The notes below the pieces were generated by a model. The model ran no database searches. It had not been told where the DNA came from and saw only the letters and a list, made by a program, of their open reading frames with translations. Both the position numbers and the translations under genes were made by a program. Positions 1 through 12,600 of a stretch of DNA of 64,000 bases are shown one piece after another; position 1 is the first letter of the stretch, and each line of letters starts with the position of its first letter. The stretch is from Solanum dulcamara (Eukaryota > Streptophyta > Magnoliopsida > Solanales > Solanaceae). The stretch covers positions 682,001-746,000 of the forward strand of contig NC_077239.1 in NCBI RefSeq assembly GCF_947179165.1, written 5' to 3'.

Positions 1-3000
1 GTGATTTTGTCATTTTTTCGTATGTGGAAGTCTGGTGGTCTTTTCTCGGAAATAGTTATTGAATCCTCCGTAGGTACCTGAAGGATCTGTATTTGCGACC
101 TTGACATGATCCACAACGCATTCATAGCATTTATGGGCCGCGCAAGCTGAATTAGAAGATTTTTCCATTTTTCGTGTATATTAGCCCACGAATATTTTGG
201 TGAACTGGCATCCCGGTGGATTTTTTCTCGGACACCATTATGAGATCCTCCGTATATACTCGAGGTATTAGTATGTGTGGCCTCGACACGATTCACGGTG
301 CGTTCATTGAATTTAAGGGCTGCACAAGCAGAATTAGACGATTTTATAATTTTTTTCATGTGTGTTAGTCAAGAATATTTTGGTGAGCTCATTTTCGATG
401 GATTTTTCTCGAAATATTTTATGGGACCCTCTGTAGGTACCTAGAGAATCAGTACGTACGGCCTCGACACGATCTGTGATGCGTCATAGAATTTAGGAAT
501 TGCATAAGAAGAATTACATAATTTTGCCATTTTTTCGTGTGTGTTAGCCCACGATTATTTTGGTGAACCAGTTTCCTATGAATTTTTCTCAGAAACCATT
601 ATAGGACCCTCTGTAGGTACCCGATGAATCATTAATTGCGACCTCGTCATGATCCATGGTACGTTCATATCATTTAAGGCTGCACGAGCGAAAATAGGTG
701 ATTTTGTCATTTTTCGTGTATATTAGCCCATTAATATTTTGGTGAACTAGCGGTTCAGTGGATATTTCTTTGAAACCATTATGGGACCCTTCGTAGGTAC
801 CGGTGGATCAGTACATGCAACCTCAACATGATCCACGGCGCGTTCATAATATTTAGGAGTCACTCAATCGAAATTAGGCGATTTTACCATTCTTTGTGTG
901 TGTTATGCTATTAATATTTTGGTAAACTGTTTTCCTATGATTTTTTCTCGAAAACAGTTATGGGACCCTCTGTAAGTATTCAGGGGATCACTACGTGCGA
1001 TCTTGGCACGATCCACGGTGTGTTCATAATATTTAGGGGCCGCACAAGCGGAATTAGGGGATTTTGCCATTGTTTTACATGTGTTATCCCACGATTATTT
1101 TGGTGAAAAGGCTTCCGATGGATTTTTTTCTCGGAAATTATTATTGGACCCTCTATAGGTATCCGAGGTATTAGTACGTACAGCTTCGGCATGATGTTCG
1201 GCGCGTTCATAGCATTTAGGGGTCGCAAAATCGAAATTAGGCCATTTTGCTATTTTTCATGTGTGTTAGCCCATGAATTTCTTGTTAAACTTGCTTTCGA
1301 AGGATTTTTTTCTCGGAAACCATTATGGGACCCTCTGTAGGTATCCTAGGGATCAGTAAATACTGCCTCGACATGATCCATGGTGCATTCAAATCATTTA
1401 GGGCCGCACGAGCGAAATTAGGTTACTTTATAATTTTTTTGTGTATATATTAGCGCATTAATATTTTGGTGAACTAGCGGTCTGCTGAATATTTCTTCAA
1501 AACTATTATGGGACCCTTTGTAAGTACCCGGTGGATTACACGTGCAATCTCTATACGATCCACGACGCGTTCATAGCATTTAGTGGCCTCAAAAGCAGAA
1601 TTAGGGAGTTTTGCCATTTTTCATGTGTGTTATCCTACGATTATTTTGGTGAAAAGGCTTCTGATGGATTTTTCCTCGGAAACATTATTGGACCCTCTAT
1701 AGGTACCCGAGGGATCAATACGTCAGCCTCGAAATGATGCTCGACGCGTTCATAGCATTTATGGGACGCAAAAGCGGAATTAGGGGATTTTGCCATTTTT
1801 TCATGTGTTTTATCCTACGATTATTTCGATGAAAAGGCTTCCGATGAATTTTTTCTCAAAAATCATTATTTAACCCCCCATAGGTGTCTGAGGGATCAAT
1901 ACATGCAGCCTCGGCATGATGTTCAACGCGATCATAGCATTTAGGGGCCACAAAATTGGAATTAGGTCATCTTGTCATTTTCTGTGCATGTTAGCCCATG
2001 AATTTTTATTGAACTAGCTTTCTAAGAATTTTACTCGAAAACCATTATGGGACCCTCTGTAGGTATCCTGGGATCAGTATATATAGCTTTGATATAATCC
2101 ACGATGCATAATAGTATTTAAGGGTTGCACAAGCGGAATTAGGTGACTTTTTCATTTGTTTCGTATGTGTTAGCCAATGAATATTTTTGTCAACTGGATT
2201 TCGGTGGTATTTTCTCAAAAATCATTATGGGACCCTCCATAGGTATCCGGAAGATCAGTATGTGCGGCCTCAACACGATCCATAACGCTTTCATAGCATT
2301 TAGGACCGTAGAAGTGGAATTAGGCAATTTTGCCTTTTTTGTGGGTGTTAGCAATGAATATTTTGGTGAACTGACAGTCTGGTGGTCTTTTCTCGGAAAC
2401 CATCATTGGATCCTCTGTAGTACCCTAGGGATCTGTATGTGCGATCTTGACATATTCCACGATGTGTTCATAACATTTAGGGACCGTACAAGCTGATTAG
2501 ACGATTTTGCCATTTTTTTGTGTGTATTAGCCAATGAATATTTTGGTGAAGTGGAAGCCCGGTGGATATTTTCTAGGATACCATTATGAGACCCTCTGTA
2601 TGTACTCGAGGTATCAGTATGTGTGTCCTCGACATGATTCACGATGCATTCATAGTATTTAGGGTCTGCACAAGCAAAATTAAATGATTTTGTCATTTTT
2701 TCATGTGTTTTAGCCATGAATATTTTGGTGAATTTATTTTTGATGGATTTTTCTCAAAATTTATTATGAGACCCTTCGTAGGTACCTAAAAGATCAGTAC
2801 GTACGGCCTCAACATGATCTATGATGCATCATAGAATTTAAAGACTGCACAAGCAAAATTACGCAATTTTCCTATTTTTTCGTGTGTTTAGCCCACGATT
2901 ATTTTGGTGAATTGGTAACCTACGGAGTTTTCTCAAAACCCATTATGGAACCCTTTGTAGGTACCCGGTGGATCAGTGTGTGCGGCCTTGGCATGATCCA

Positions 3001-4372
3001 TGGTGCGTTCATATCATTTAGGGCCGCATAAGCGAAATTAAGTGATTTTATCATTTTTTCGTGTATATATTAAGGTGAACTAGCGGTTCGGTGGATATTT
3101 CTTCAAAACTATTATGGAACCCTTCGTAGGTACACGATGGATCAATATGTACAACCTCAACACGTTCCACGATGCGTTCATAATATTTAGGAGTCACACA
3201 AGCGGAATGGGACGATTTTACCGTTCTTTGTGTGTGTTAGCCTATTAATATTTTGGTGAACTACTTCCGATGGATTTTTCTTGAAAACAGTTATGGGATC
3301 CTCCGTAAGTATCCAGTGAATCAGTACGTGCGGTCTCGTCACGATCCATAGCGTGTTTATAGCATTTAGGGACCGCACAAGCGAAATAAGGGGATTTTGC
3401 CATTTTTCATGTGTGTTATCCCACGATTATTTCGGTTAAAAGGCTTCAGATTGATTTTTTTCTCAAAATTTATTATTGGACCCTTTATATGTACCCTAGG
3501 AATCAATACGTGCAGCCTAGTCATTATGTTCGGCGTGTTCATAGCATTTTGGGGCCGAAAAATCAAAATTAAGTCATTTTTTATTTTTTTGTGTGTGTTA
3601 GCCCATGAATTTTTCGTTGAACTTGCTTTCGAAGGATTTTTTTGGAAACCATTATGGGACCCTCCGTAGGTATCCTGGGGATCAGCGGGTACAGCTTCGA
3701 TTTGATCCACCACGCATAATAACATTTAAGGGTCGCACAAGCGGAATTAGGTGACTTTTTTATTTGTTTCGTGTGTGTTAGCCAATGAATATTTTTGTGA
3801 ACTGGCTTCCGATAGATTTTTCTCAAAAATCATTATGGGAACCTCTGTAGGAATCTGAAGATTAGTGCATGCGTCCTCAGTACGATCCACAACGCATTCA
3901 TAGCATTTAGGGACGTACAAGCGGAATTAGGCAATTCTGCTATTTTTTCGTGTGTGTGAGTCCATTAATATTTTGGTGAACTGGCGATCCGATATATTTT
4001 CCTCGAAAACCATTATAGAAACCTTCGTAAATATCCAACTGTTCAGTATATGTGGCCTCGACACGATCCACGACGCATTTATAGCATTTAGGGGTCGCAC
4101 AAGCGGAATTAAATGATTTTACAATTTTTCTCGTGTGTGTTAGCCATGAATATTTTGGTGAATTGGCTTCTAGTAGATTTTTTCAAAAATCATTATGGGA
4201 CCCTCCGTAGGTACCAAGGGTATCAGTACGTCAGCCTCGACATGATCCACGGTGTATTCATATCATTTAGGGGGTGCACAAGTAGAATTAGGGAATTTTG
4301 CTATTTTTTTGTGTGTGTTAGCCAATGAATATTTTGGTGCACTGGCGGTCCTATTGATTTATTTCGAAAATC

Positions 4373-4446
4373 ATTATAGGACCCTTTCAGACTCCACATT
4401 GTGGATTTCACTAGGTTGTTGTTGTTGTTGTATTATAGGACCCTTT
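4373..4446 (+). mobile_element. 5'-truncated TS SINE inside the satellite
   Basis: Bases 4388-4431 do not belong to the satellite unit. They read CAGACTCCACATTGTGG, then GATTTCACTAGG, then a (TTG)n tail, which is the 3' end of the Solanaceae TS SINE. The 15-bp target duplication ATTATAGGACCCTTT is exact on both sides (4373-4387 and 4432-4446) and is itself satellite sequence. This is a textbook target-primed insertion, shortened to 44 bp. Confidence 0.9.
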
Positions 4447-5624
4447 ATAGGTACCTGTGCGATCAGTACGTGCGGCCTCAGCACGATCTATGGCATGTTA
4501 ATAGAATTTAGGGGCCGCAAAAGCTGAATTAGTCAATCTTGCCATTTTTTGTGTGTATTAGTCAAATAATATTTTGGTGAATTGATTTTCGATGGATTTT
4601 TCTTGAAATTCATTATGGGACCCTCCGTAGGTACCCGAAGTATTAGAACATGTGGCCTCGTCATGATCTATGGAGTGTTCATAGCATGTAGGGACACACA
4701 AGCAGAATTAAACGATTTTGCCATTTTTCTTGTATTTTAGCCCAATCAATATTTTAGTTAACTGGCTTCCGATGGATTTTTTTTGAAAATCGTTAAGGGA
4801 CCCTCCGTAGGTACCTAGAGGATCAGTACTTGCAGCCTCAACATGATCCATGATGCATTTATAAAATTTAGGGGACACACAAGTGGAATTAGGTGATTTT
4901 TTTTTTCCGTATGTATTAGCCCATTAATATTTTGGTGAACTAGAGGTCCAGTGGATTTTTCTTGGAAAAACATTATGTGACCCTCTGTAGGTACCCTGGA
5001 GATCAGTATATGTAGCCTTGGCACAATCCACGACGTGTTCATAGAATTTAGGGGCTGCACAAGCAGAATTAGATAATTTTGCCCATTTTTCGTGTGTGTT
5101 AGCGTATAATATTTTGGTGAAATGCTTTCGATGGAGTTTTTTAGGAGACTATTGTAGGACCCATCATAGGTACCTAGGGGATCAGTAAGTGTGGCTTTGG
5201 ACCGATCCATGATGCCTTCATAACATTTGGGGGCCGTATAACCGGAATTCGGAGATTTTGCCATTTTTCCGTGTGTGTTAGCCCATTATTATTTTGCTGA
5301 ACTAGCTTCTAGTGGAGTTTTCGTAGAAACCATTATAAGACATTCCGTAGGTACCTGGAGAATCAGTACATGCGGCCTCGGAATGATCCTCCCCGTGTTT
5401 ATAGAATTTAGGGACCGCACAAGCGAAATTAGGCCAATTTGCGATTTTTTTGAGTGTGTTAGCTCATGAATATTTTGGTGAATTGGAGGTTCAGTAGATT
5501 TCTCTAGTATATCATTATAGGACCCTCCGTAGACACCCGGTGGATCATTACATGCGACCTTGACACAATCCTCAGTGCGTTCATAGCATTTAGGGGCCAC
5601 AAAATCAGAATTATGTGATTTTGC

Positions 5625-5726
5625 GATTTTTTCATGTGTCTTCGCCCATGAATATTTTGGTGAACTAGCGGTCCGGTAGATTTTTTCATGTGTCTTCGCC
5701 CATGAATATTTTGGTGAACTAGCATC
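5625..5726. repeat. 54-bp duplication inside one satellite unit
   Basis: The segment beginning GATTTTTTCATGTGTC at 5625 is repeated at 5679 with almost no change. The second copy then jumps to another part of the unit (CATCCACGATGCATTC), so one monomer is internally duplicated and partly deleted. The near identity of the two copies, against more diverged neighbours, suggests a recent slippage or unequal exchange. Confidence 0.85.
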
Positions 5727-6570
5727 CACGATGCATTCATAGCATTGAGGAACAACAAAAGCTGAATTACGCAATTTTTTCATTTTTTTCGTGTGTATTA
5801 GCCCATTAATATTGTGATGAATTGGATTTTGATGGATTGTTCTCGAATCCGTTATGGAACACTCTGTAGGTACCCGCGGTATTAGTACGTGCAGCCCCGA
5901 CATGATCCACATCGTGTTCATAACATTTAGGAGTCGCACACACTGAATTAGGCGATTTTGCCATTTTTTTCATGTGTGTTAGTTCATAGATATTAAAGTG
6001 AACTGACTTTCGATGGATTTTTCTTGAAAACCATTATAGGACCCTCTGTAGTACTCGGGGTATCAGTACGTGCGGCCTCAGCATGATCCACGACGCGTTC
6101 ATAGCATCTAGGAGCCGCACAAGCGAAATTAGGCATTTTTTCTATTTTTTTATGTGTTAGCCAAGGAATATTTTGGTAAATTGAATTCTGGTGGATTTTT
6201 CTCAGGAACCGTTATGTCACCATCCGTAGGTATCTGGGGTCTTAGTACGTGCGGCATCGGCATGATCCACGATGCGTTCATAACATTTAGGGACCGCACA
6301 ATTGAAGTTAGGCAATTTTTCCATTTTTTTATGTGTGTTAGCCAGTGAATATTTTGGTGAACAGCCTTTCTGTGGATTTTTTTTGAAAATAATTATGGGA
6401 ACCTTCGTAGATACCCATGGAATCAGTACATGCGGCCTCGGCACGATCCACAGAATGTTAATAACATTTAGCCCACGAATATTTTGGTGAATTGACTTCA
6501 GATAGATTTTTCTCGAAAACCTTATGGGACCCTCCGTAGGTACTCGAGGTATCAGTACGTGCGACGATCA

Positions 6571-7221
6571 GTAGTCTAGACCAATTGCTTCCCTTCCAGT
6601 CGCTTCCTAAAATTTTGGATCCCGCTCTCAGCTTCGCAGGAAGAGCATCTCTCTTTGTCTATTCAAATATCCAAGACTTCTAGTTAAGATGGTGACATTG
6701 GTTCCCCGTTCTGACTCTCCTAAGGGAGCCGCGAGAAGAGCAGCTAAAAGCCACTTGACTATAAGGAGAGGAGGTCAATAAAAAAAGAGATGTTAATTAT
6801 TTAAGAATTCACTTCGAATGAAAAAATTAAGAATATTGTTTCCTGATATCTCAATTGGTCAAATTCAAAATCAAGTGTCTCCTTGGAGCGGGCCACTGCT
6901 CTCCCTTTCACTCGGAATAAGAGTTCCGTCCCAAGCATAAAGATTGAATCAATAGGTCCATATTATAATCTTCGAAATGCCATAATTCTCTTTCTGAATG
7001 TCTCAACTTTCTTTCTCAAACCACGCACTATTCGGTCTAACCCCAATCTACTTTCATCTTTCGAGATGCCTTCTTCACTGGCCAGGCAAGGGATAGAGTC
7101 TTGTCTTCCTTCTACGATTCCGAACTTTATCATTCGCGCAGCAAAAGATCCTGAATTTGAGACTTTCTACACCTAAAATATTCTCTTAAACGAAGGTATT
7201 CGCACTTGGATGGCGTCTCAA
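6571..7221. other. Non-satellite insert, probably mitochondrial DNA
   Basis: The satellite stops after GATCA (6566-6570) and resumes with GATCA (7222-7226), leaving 651 bp of unrelated, more GC-balanced sequence. Phrases such as CCTAAGGGAGCCGCGAGAAG and CCTTCTACGATTCCGAAC have the style of plant mitochondrial intergenic DNA, not Solanaceae nuclear repeats. A 97-codon open frame at 6883-7176 (plus strand) shows no domain I recognise and may be incidental. The 5-bp GATCA on both sides could be microhomology used in repair or a short target duplication. Mitochondrial origin is inferred from sequence style only. Confidence 0.5.
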
Positions 7222-8491
7222 GATCATCTCGGCACAATCCAAGGCGCGTTCATAGCATTTAGGGGCCGCACATACGGAATTAGGCGATTTTGCCATTTGT
7301 TCTTGTGTGTTAGCCCATTAATATTTTGGTGAACTGGCAGTTTGGTGGATTTTTTTCGAAAATCAGTATGTAACCCTCCATAGGTACCCGGAGGATCAGT
7401 ACGTGTAGCCTCAACACGATCCACGGGTCATTACTAGCATTTAGGGGCCTCACAAGCGAAATTTAGCAATTTTCTCATTTTTCGCATTTGTTAGCCTATG
7501 AATATTTTAGTGAACTAGCTTTCGGTCAAAAAAATTCAGAAACCATTGTGGTACCTCCTTAAGTACCCGAGAGATCAGTATGTGTAGCCTTGGCACGATC
7601 CACGATGTATTCATAGCATTTAGGTGCTGGATAAGCGGAATTTGATGATTTTCTCACTTTTCGTGTGTATTAGTCTATGCATAATTTGATGAACTAGCTT
7701 TCAGTCAATTTTTTTTGAAACCATTATGGGACCCTCCATATGTGCTCGAGGGATCATTACGTATAGCCTCAGCATAATCCACATTGCACTCAATGCGTTT
7801 AGGAGCCGCACAAGCGAAATTAGACAATTTTCTCATTTTTCATATGTATTAGCCCATTAATATTTAGTGAACTAGCTTTCGGTCAATTTCTTTTCAGAAA
7901 CCATTACGAGTCCCTTCGTAAGTATCCGAGAGATCAGTACGTGCAGTTTCGGTACAATCCATGAAACCTTCATTGCATTTAGGGGCTGCACAAGTAAAAT
8001 TCGACGATTTTCTCATTTTTCGTGTGTGTTAAGCCTATAAATATTTTGGTAAACTGATTTTTGTTCAATTTTTTTCAAAACCATTATGTACCCTATGTAA
8101 GTATCCGGGGGATTAGTTCGTGTAGCCTTGGCACAATCCACGATGCATTCATAGCATTTAGGGGCCGCACAAGCGGAATTAGACGATTTTTTTATTTTTT
8201 GTGTGTGTTAGTCCATGAATATTTTAGTGAACTGGCTCGATCAATTTTTTCCCAAAACCATTTTGGGACCCTTCGTAAATACTCGAGGGATTAGTACGTA
8301 TAGCATCGGCACGATCCACGGCACATTCATAACATTTAGGGACCGCACAAACGAAATTAGGTGATTCTCATTTTTAGTGTGTTAGTCCATGAATATTTTG
8401 GTGAACACGCTTTCAATTAATTTTTTTTCGAAATCATTATGGGACCCTCCATAAGTACCTATAATTTCAATCAATTTTTTTCTAAAACCAA
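7222..8491. repeat. ~180-bp tandem satellite array, right block
   Basis: About seven further copies of the same unit as the left block, in the same orientation, with TTCATAGCATTTAGGGG and TATTTTGGTGAACTGG landmarks. Copies here share a variant (AACTAGCTTTCGGTCAATTT) that is rare in the left block. The repeat decays after 8455 with a partial copy and ends near 8491, where unrelated DNA begins. Confidence 0.9.
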
Positions 8492-9616
8492 CTCCGTTTG
8501 GCCCCAAAATTTGTGAAACAATTCATAATGACTTAGTGAACTAATTCATAGATACGAGGTTGTGAGTATGGTTCACTAGTTCACATTCAAGCAATCATCA
8601 ATTCATGGAAGTTGACCACAACTCTTGATACAAAATATAAGCCACTACAATATTAGTGACCAATGAAAGTTATAGTAAAGTAGTAAGTTCTTATTCATTC
8701 TTAACAAAGGTCTCGAATTTGCACTCTAAGTATGAAGTCGCTTTTATTAGAGAGTGTTTGCCCCAATTTAGAACTTCCAACACAAAAAATTGACGTTGAC
8801 CAAACTAACACGGGGTCGCAATGACCAGACCTAGACAAATGTTAACAAAAACACAAGTTTAGCAATATCGTACGACCAAGTTTGAGAGCTTGGATACTCA
8901 TATAGTACCTTATCAATGATATATAACAACATATCCAATGTAATCCCATAAGTGGAATCTAAGAAGGATCGTGTGTACGCAAATGTTACCCCCTACCGTA
9001 TGCAATTAGAGAAACTATTTCTAATAGAATTCGTCAACCATATATATCTACATCCTCTGAAGATCACAAAGGAGGTTCTCTTATATAACACTTTCAAGAA
9101 CTGCCAAGTGAATCGAACTTATCAAATTCAACTTAACCATACTAGCTATACAGTATGAAAGAGAAACAAAAACCAAAATACTTCTTTCAATAGAAGGAAC
9201 AAAAGAAAAATGCCCAGAATAAAAAGCCTGGAGAAGTCCTCTATTCTTTGGCTTTTGCGCTCTCGCTCCTGATAAGTGTAAATTAACTGTATAAATAACG
9301 TAATCGCGTGCTTTGCAAGAATAAAAGTTTCTCCCGACGAAAATTATAGAACAAATTACACAAGATACTTCCACAAACCATTCTTGAGCTGCAGCACACA
9401 ACTAGTGATTGTCAAAATACATACTCGAATTACACCCTGCTGCAATGCCTGTCATCATCTTCAATGATCCGGCACATTGGAAACAAAAGAACAAAAACAA
9501 AAGGAGAAAAATGAATACCACTATAACAGAAGAGCATGGTTGATACATGCATACAGTGTGAGTTGGCGTGTCTAATCCTGCATTTAACAGATCAGAAATA
9601 ACGATCAACGTGTTCT
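8492..9616. other. Intergenic DNA and probable 3' UTR of the PP2A B' gene
   Basis: No gene or recognisable repeat is seen between the satellite edge and about 9200. From about 9200 to 9616 the sequence lies just downstream of the B' stop codon (minus strand) and plausibly contains its 3' UTR. Short open frames here match nothing I know. The polyadenylation site cannot be placed by eye. Confidence 0.5.
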
Positions 9617-12600
9617 TTACCCTCCTTGTCCGGCAGCAGCTGCTAATCTCTGCCATCTTAACTCTCGCTGCTTTTCCAGTTCAGAGGCCCGAGCTGCTTT
9701 CTCGGCATACTGTTTCTGACAATCCTCAAACAAATCGGCATCCATTTCAAGGAACATTTTGCGGACATTTACAGTGAGCCCATGTACAGCCTGATTCCAA
9801 TGACTCCTTATATTCTTTTCCAGAGCCTCAAAAATTATTGGTAAAATAACATTTCGATTCTGGGCAATCAGACTCACAACGTGCTCATTATTCCATAAAA
9901 ATAAGGCTCGTTCTGCAACCTGAAAAATACAAATTTACTTCAAAGACACCTCAAAGAGATTCAATTTGCCTTCTCATAGTCCTGGATCCTCCTTAGATGA
10001 GATTAAAAAGTACTGAAATAACCTGGGGACATTAAAACTTCTTTCTAATGTTCTTATAGAAAATAACATCAGACATTTTCATTATTCCACAACAATTTAC
10101 TCCCTCCATTTTAAACATGCCATTAAGGATAAAATGAGATGTCTAAAGTTAAATTGTCTCCAAATACGAAAATTTGTCATTCTTTTTTGGCCCTGACTTA
10201 TAAGAAAATAGTGCCACATAAAATGGAACGGTGGAGTACCATGAATAAGCAACATGGCCAATGAATAACACTAAACCAAAAATGACATACCCAAAATGTC
10301 TATCCTCGAAAGAAAACGAGGACTAGGAGGTGAGATAGTAGGGACAGAGTCTGTTTGCATCTAGTTTTGAGGGCTAACCTACCCAGCTTCTCATTTATTT
10401 AGGACATCACTAGTGACTTTTATCGTGGTCTCAGCCACTGAGGGCTAGAAATGCAAATTTTTCAGGTACACAAGCTCTAGAAGTGTGTACTAAACAAAGA
10501 GAAAAGCCAGCTGATTCCCCAATATTAAATGAAGAAAGGCAAAGTCAAACCTGATATTAGCAGTTCCAACTTCCAAGGGAAAGACGAGATACTAAACTTT
10601 GAGATAGGGATTGAATAAGTTCCAAGATGTGACTAGGCTATACAAGCTCTAACTGCCCACAGAGGTTTTACATTTCGTTCTCTCCCCCGGAGGCAATTAG
10701 AATAAAGAAAACTCAGCAAAACTAAGTTGACCGGACTCTTCACTTTCGATGCTGCACCCTGTCGGATTCTCCAAAAATAGTGTATTTTTGGAGAATCCGA
10801 CACGCACCCGTAGACTTTTTTAAAGAGTCCGAGCAACATAGAAGCAAAGCAGTATTCAGATAGGAGATTCATGTACACACTTAAAAAAAAAAGAAGCAAG
10901 TGTTAAGAGGCATTACCATTCATCTCTGCTGATAATAAGGCCTTAAAATTCTAGTTTAACTATATTCACATCTCCTTGAGGCTTACATAACAGTTGCTCC
11001 AATCCTATGGCTATTACTCTTATCTCTATCTTTTTTGATACACTTTAAAGTGAACTTAATAATTATTTAGAAAAGTATTCACTAGCATGGCAAGTGCCAA
11101 ACTTTCCAGTATGAGAAGAGTTACAGTTGGAGAGCACTACTAAAAGGCTACGGAAAACACAATAAGGTGTTAGTAGAACAGAAATTTATCAAATAATATA
11201 AATATAACCAGTGAAGCTGCTGCTACGCCATTTTCCAGAATATAGCCTTCCATACAAATACATTTCTTAATTGGAAATAAATTACTCCCTCCTTTTTCAT
11301 TTTATTTGACCACGTTAAAATGTGCACGGAGTTTAAGGGGGGAAAAGAAAAATTAGTGAAACTTGTTTTAAACATGCCATAATATTTGTATAGATATAAG
11401 ACATGAAACTTGTGGTCATAACCATGCCACAACAATTGTGTGGTTATAAAAAGCTTATCATTGAGGCTAAAACGGGAAGTTCAAATTACATTGTTTCCAA
11501 ATTTAGAAAGAGATCATCCTCTTCTTAACAGACTCAAACGAAAATAGGGTCACATAAACTAGACGTGGAGTAGCAATCTATTTAAAGAGAAAAAAATCCA
11601 TAGGACAGAACAAGAAGCCCTCATTGCCTCAAGTTATCCACAATATATTAAAAGCAGGAAACCCCAACTTAAAGTTAAATTATGAGATATCCTTTTCTTT
11701 AAATCTAACTAAATTAAGAAGTTAAATTAATTATATACTCTTCGTAAAAACTAATTACCCTACTTAAACAAACTGCCACGCTAAATTCAGGCTTATACGA
11801 GCAGATGTGCCATTTCGGAGAAGTTCTTATCAATATGAAGAGATGTGCTCCTTTTGAAAAGTTCCCTGCGCGTAAATACTTTCTTTGGTGTCTCAAATGG
11901 GTAGATTTTCCATCTTCCTTTTTATATTGCTTGCATACTTTCCCCTTCTGTTCGAGAAACAATTAAAGTAAAATTCTCAAGACACGTTTCTATGTCCTGT
12001 TCCTTTTATTTTCACTTTTGTAATTGGTTCTTGATACACTTCTGATATGATGATTGTCCATGTTTGGGAACAACAGATTTTTTGGTGAATGCTCTTTTGT
12101 ATGTTTACGTTGTACGTCTATGTGTTGTTGTTTTAGGGACGACGCCAATTTAGGATTCATATATTCTACCACAAATTTGGGCCAACTTTAGAAGGCAACA
12201 TATTAAGAACTATGTCATTCCAGTGACACCAATGTATGTGCTTTAAAGAATCTTTAAAATTATTGAATGACTAGAGTACCCTTAGAGGAGTACTTAATTT
12301 GTAAACAATTGTTATTCATAAGTAGTCATTTTCTTGAGAATGTTACAAGATCAGTGAGTTCACCATACAAAATTCAATAATTTTTACTTTCGCATATATG
12401 ATTCTATGCTTCCTCTTGATTCTACTTAAGTATCTTGACAAAATACGGCGGACTTTATTAATTTGTGTTCCAATAGTTAGCACAAGTTTATCATACTAAA
12501 AAGTTAAGAGACTGAAATATTCTTCTAAATATCTACTCATAAGAAAATACAGAGCCTACAAACAACCCCCAACAATCATAATAATTCCATAAATTTGTTT

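Larger units (their letters stand above)
1..6570. repeat. ~180-bp tandem satellite array, left block
   Basis: About 36 head-to-tail, diverged copies of a unit of roughly 180 bp. The landmark ATTTTGGTGAAC recurs near 193, 377, 557, 735, 915 (variant) and 1097. Each unit also carries ATTATGGGACCCTC, GTAGGTACC, GATCAGTACGTG and TTCATAGCATTTAGGGG in the same order. Units differ by substitutions and short indels. The open frames here are short, run on both strands, shift from unit to unit and resemble each other only because the DNA repeats, so I call none of them a gene. The array is open at base 1 and continues beyond the window. I do not recognise it as a named Solanaceae satellite. Confidence 0.93.

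Noticed and set aside
6883..7176. A protein-coding gene in the insert within the satellite.
   Set aside because: 97 codons with no recognised domain in DNA that looks like organelle intergenic sequence; left as part of the insert description.
980..8294. Many open frames of 60-216 codons in the first 8.3 kb, including a 216-codon frame at 5289-5939 (minus) with repeated peptide phrases.
   Set aside because: They follow the period of the satellite, occur on both strands and in several frames, and have no conserved start or domain. The peptide repetition comes from the DNA repeat.
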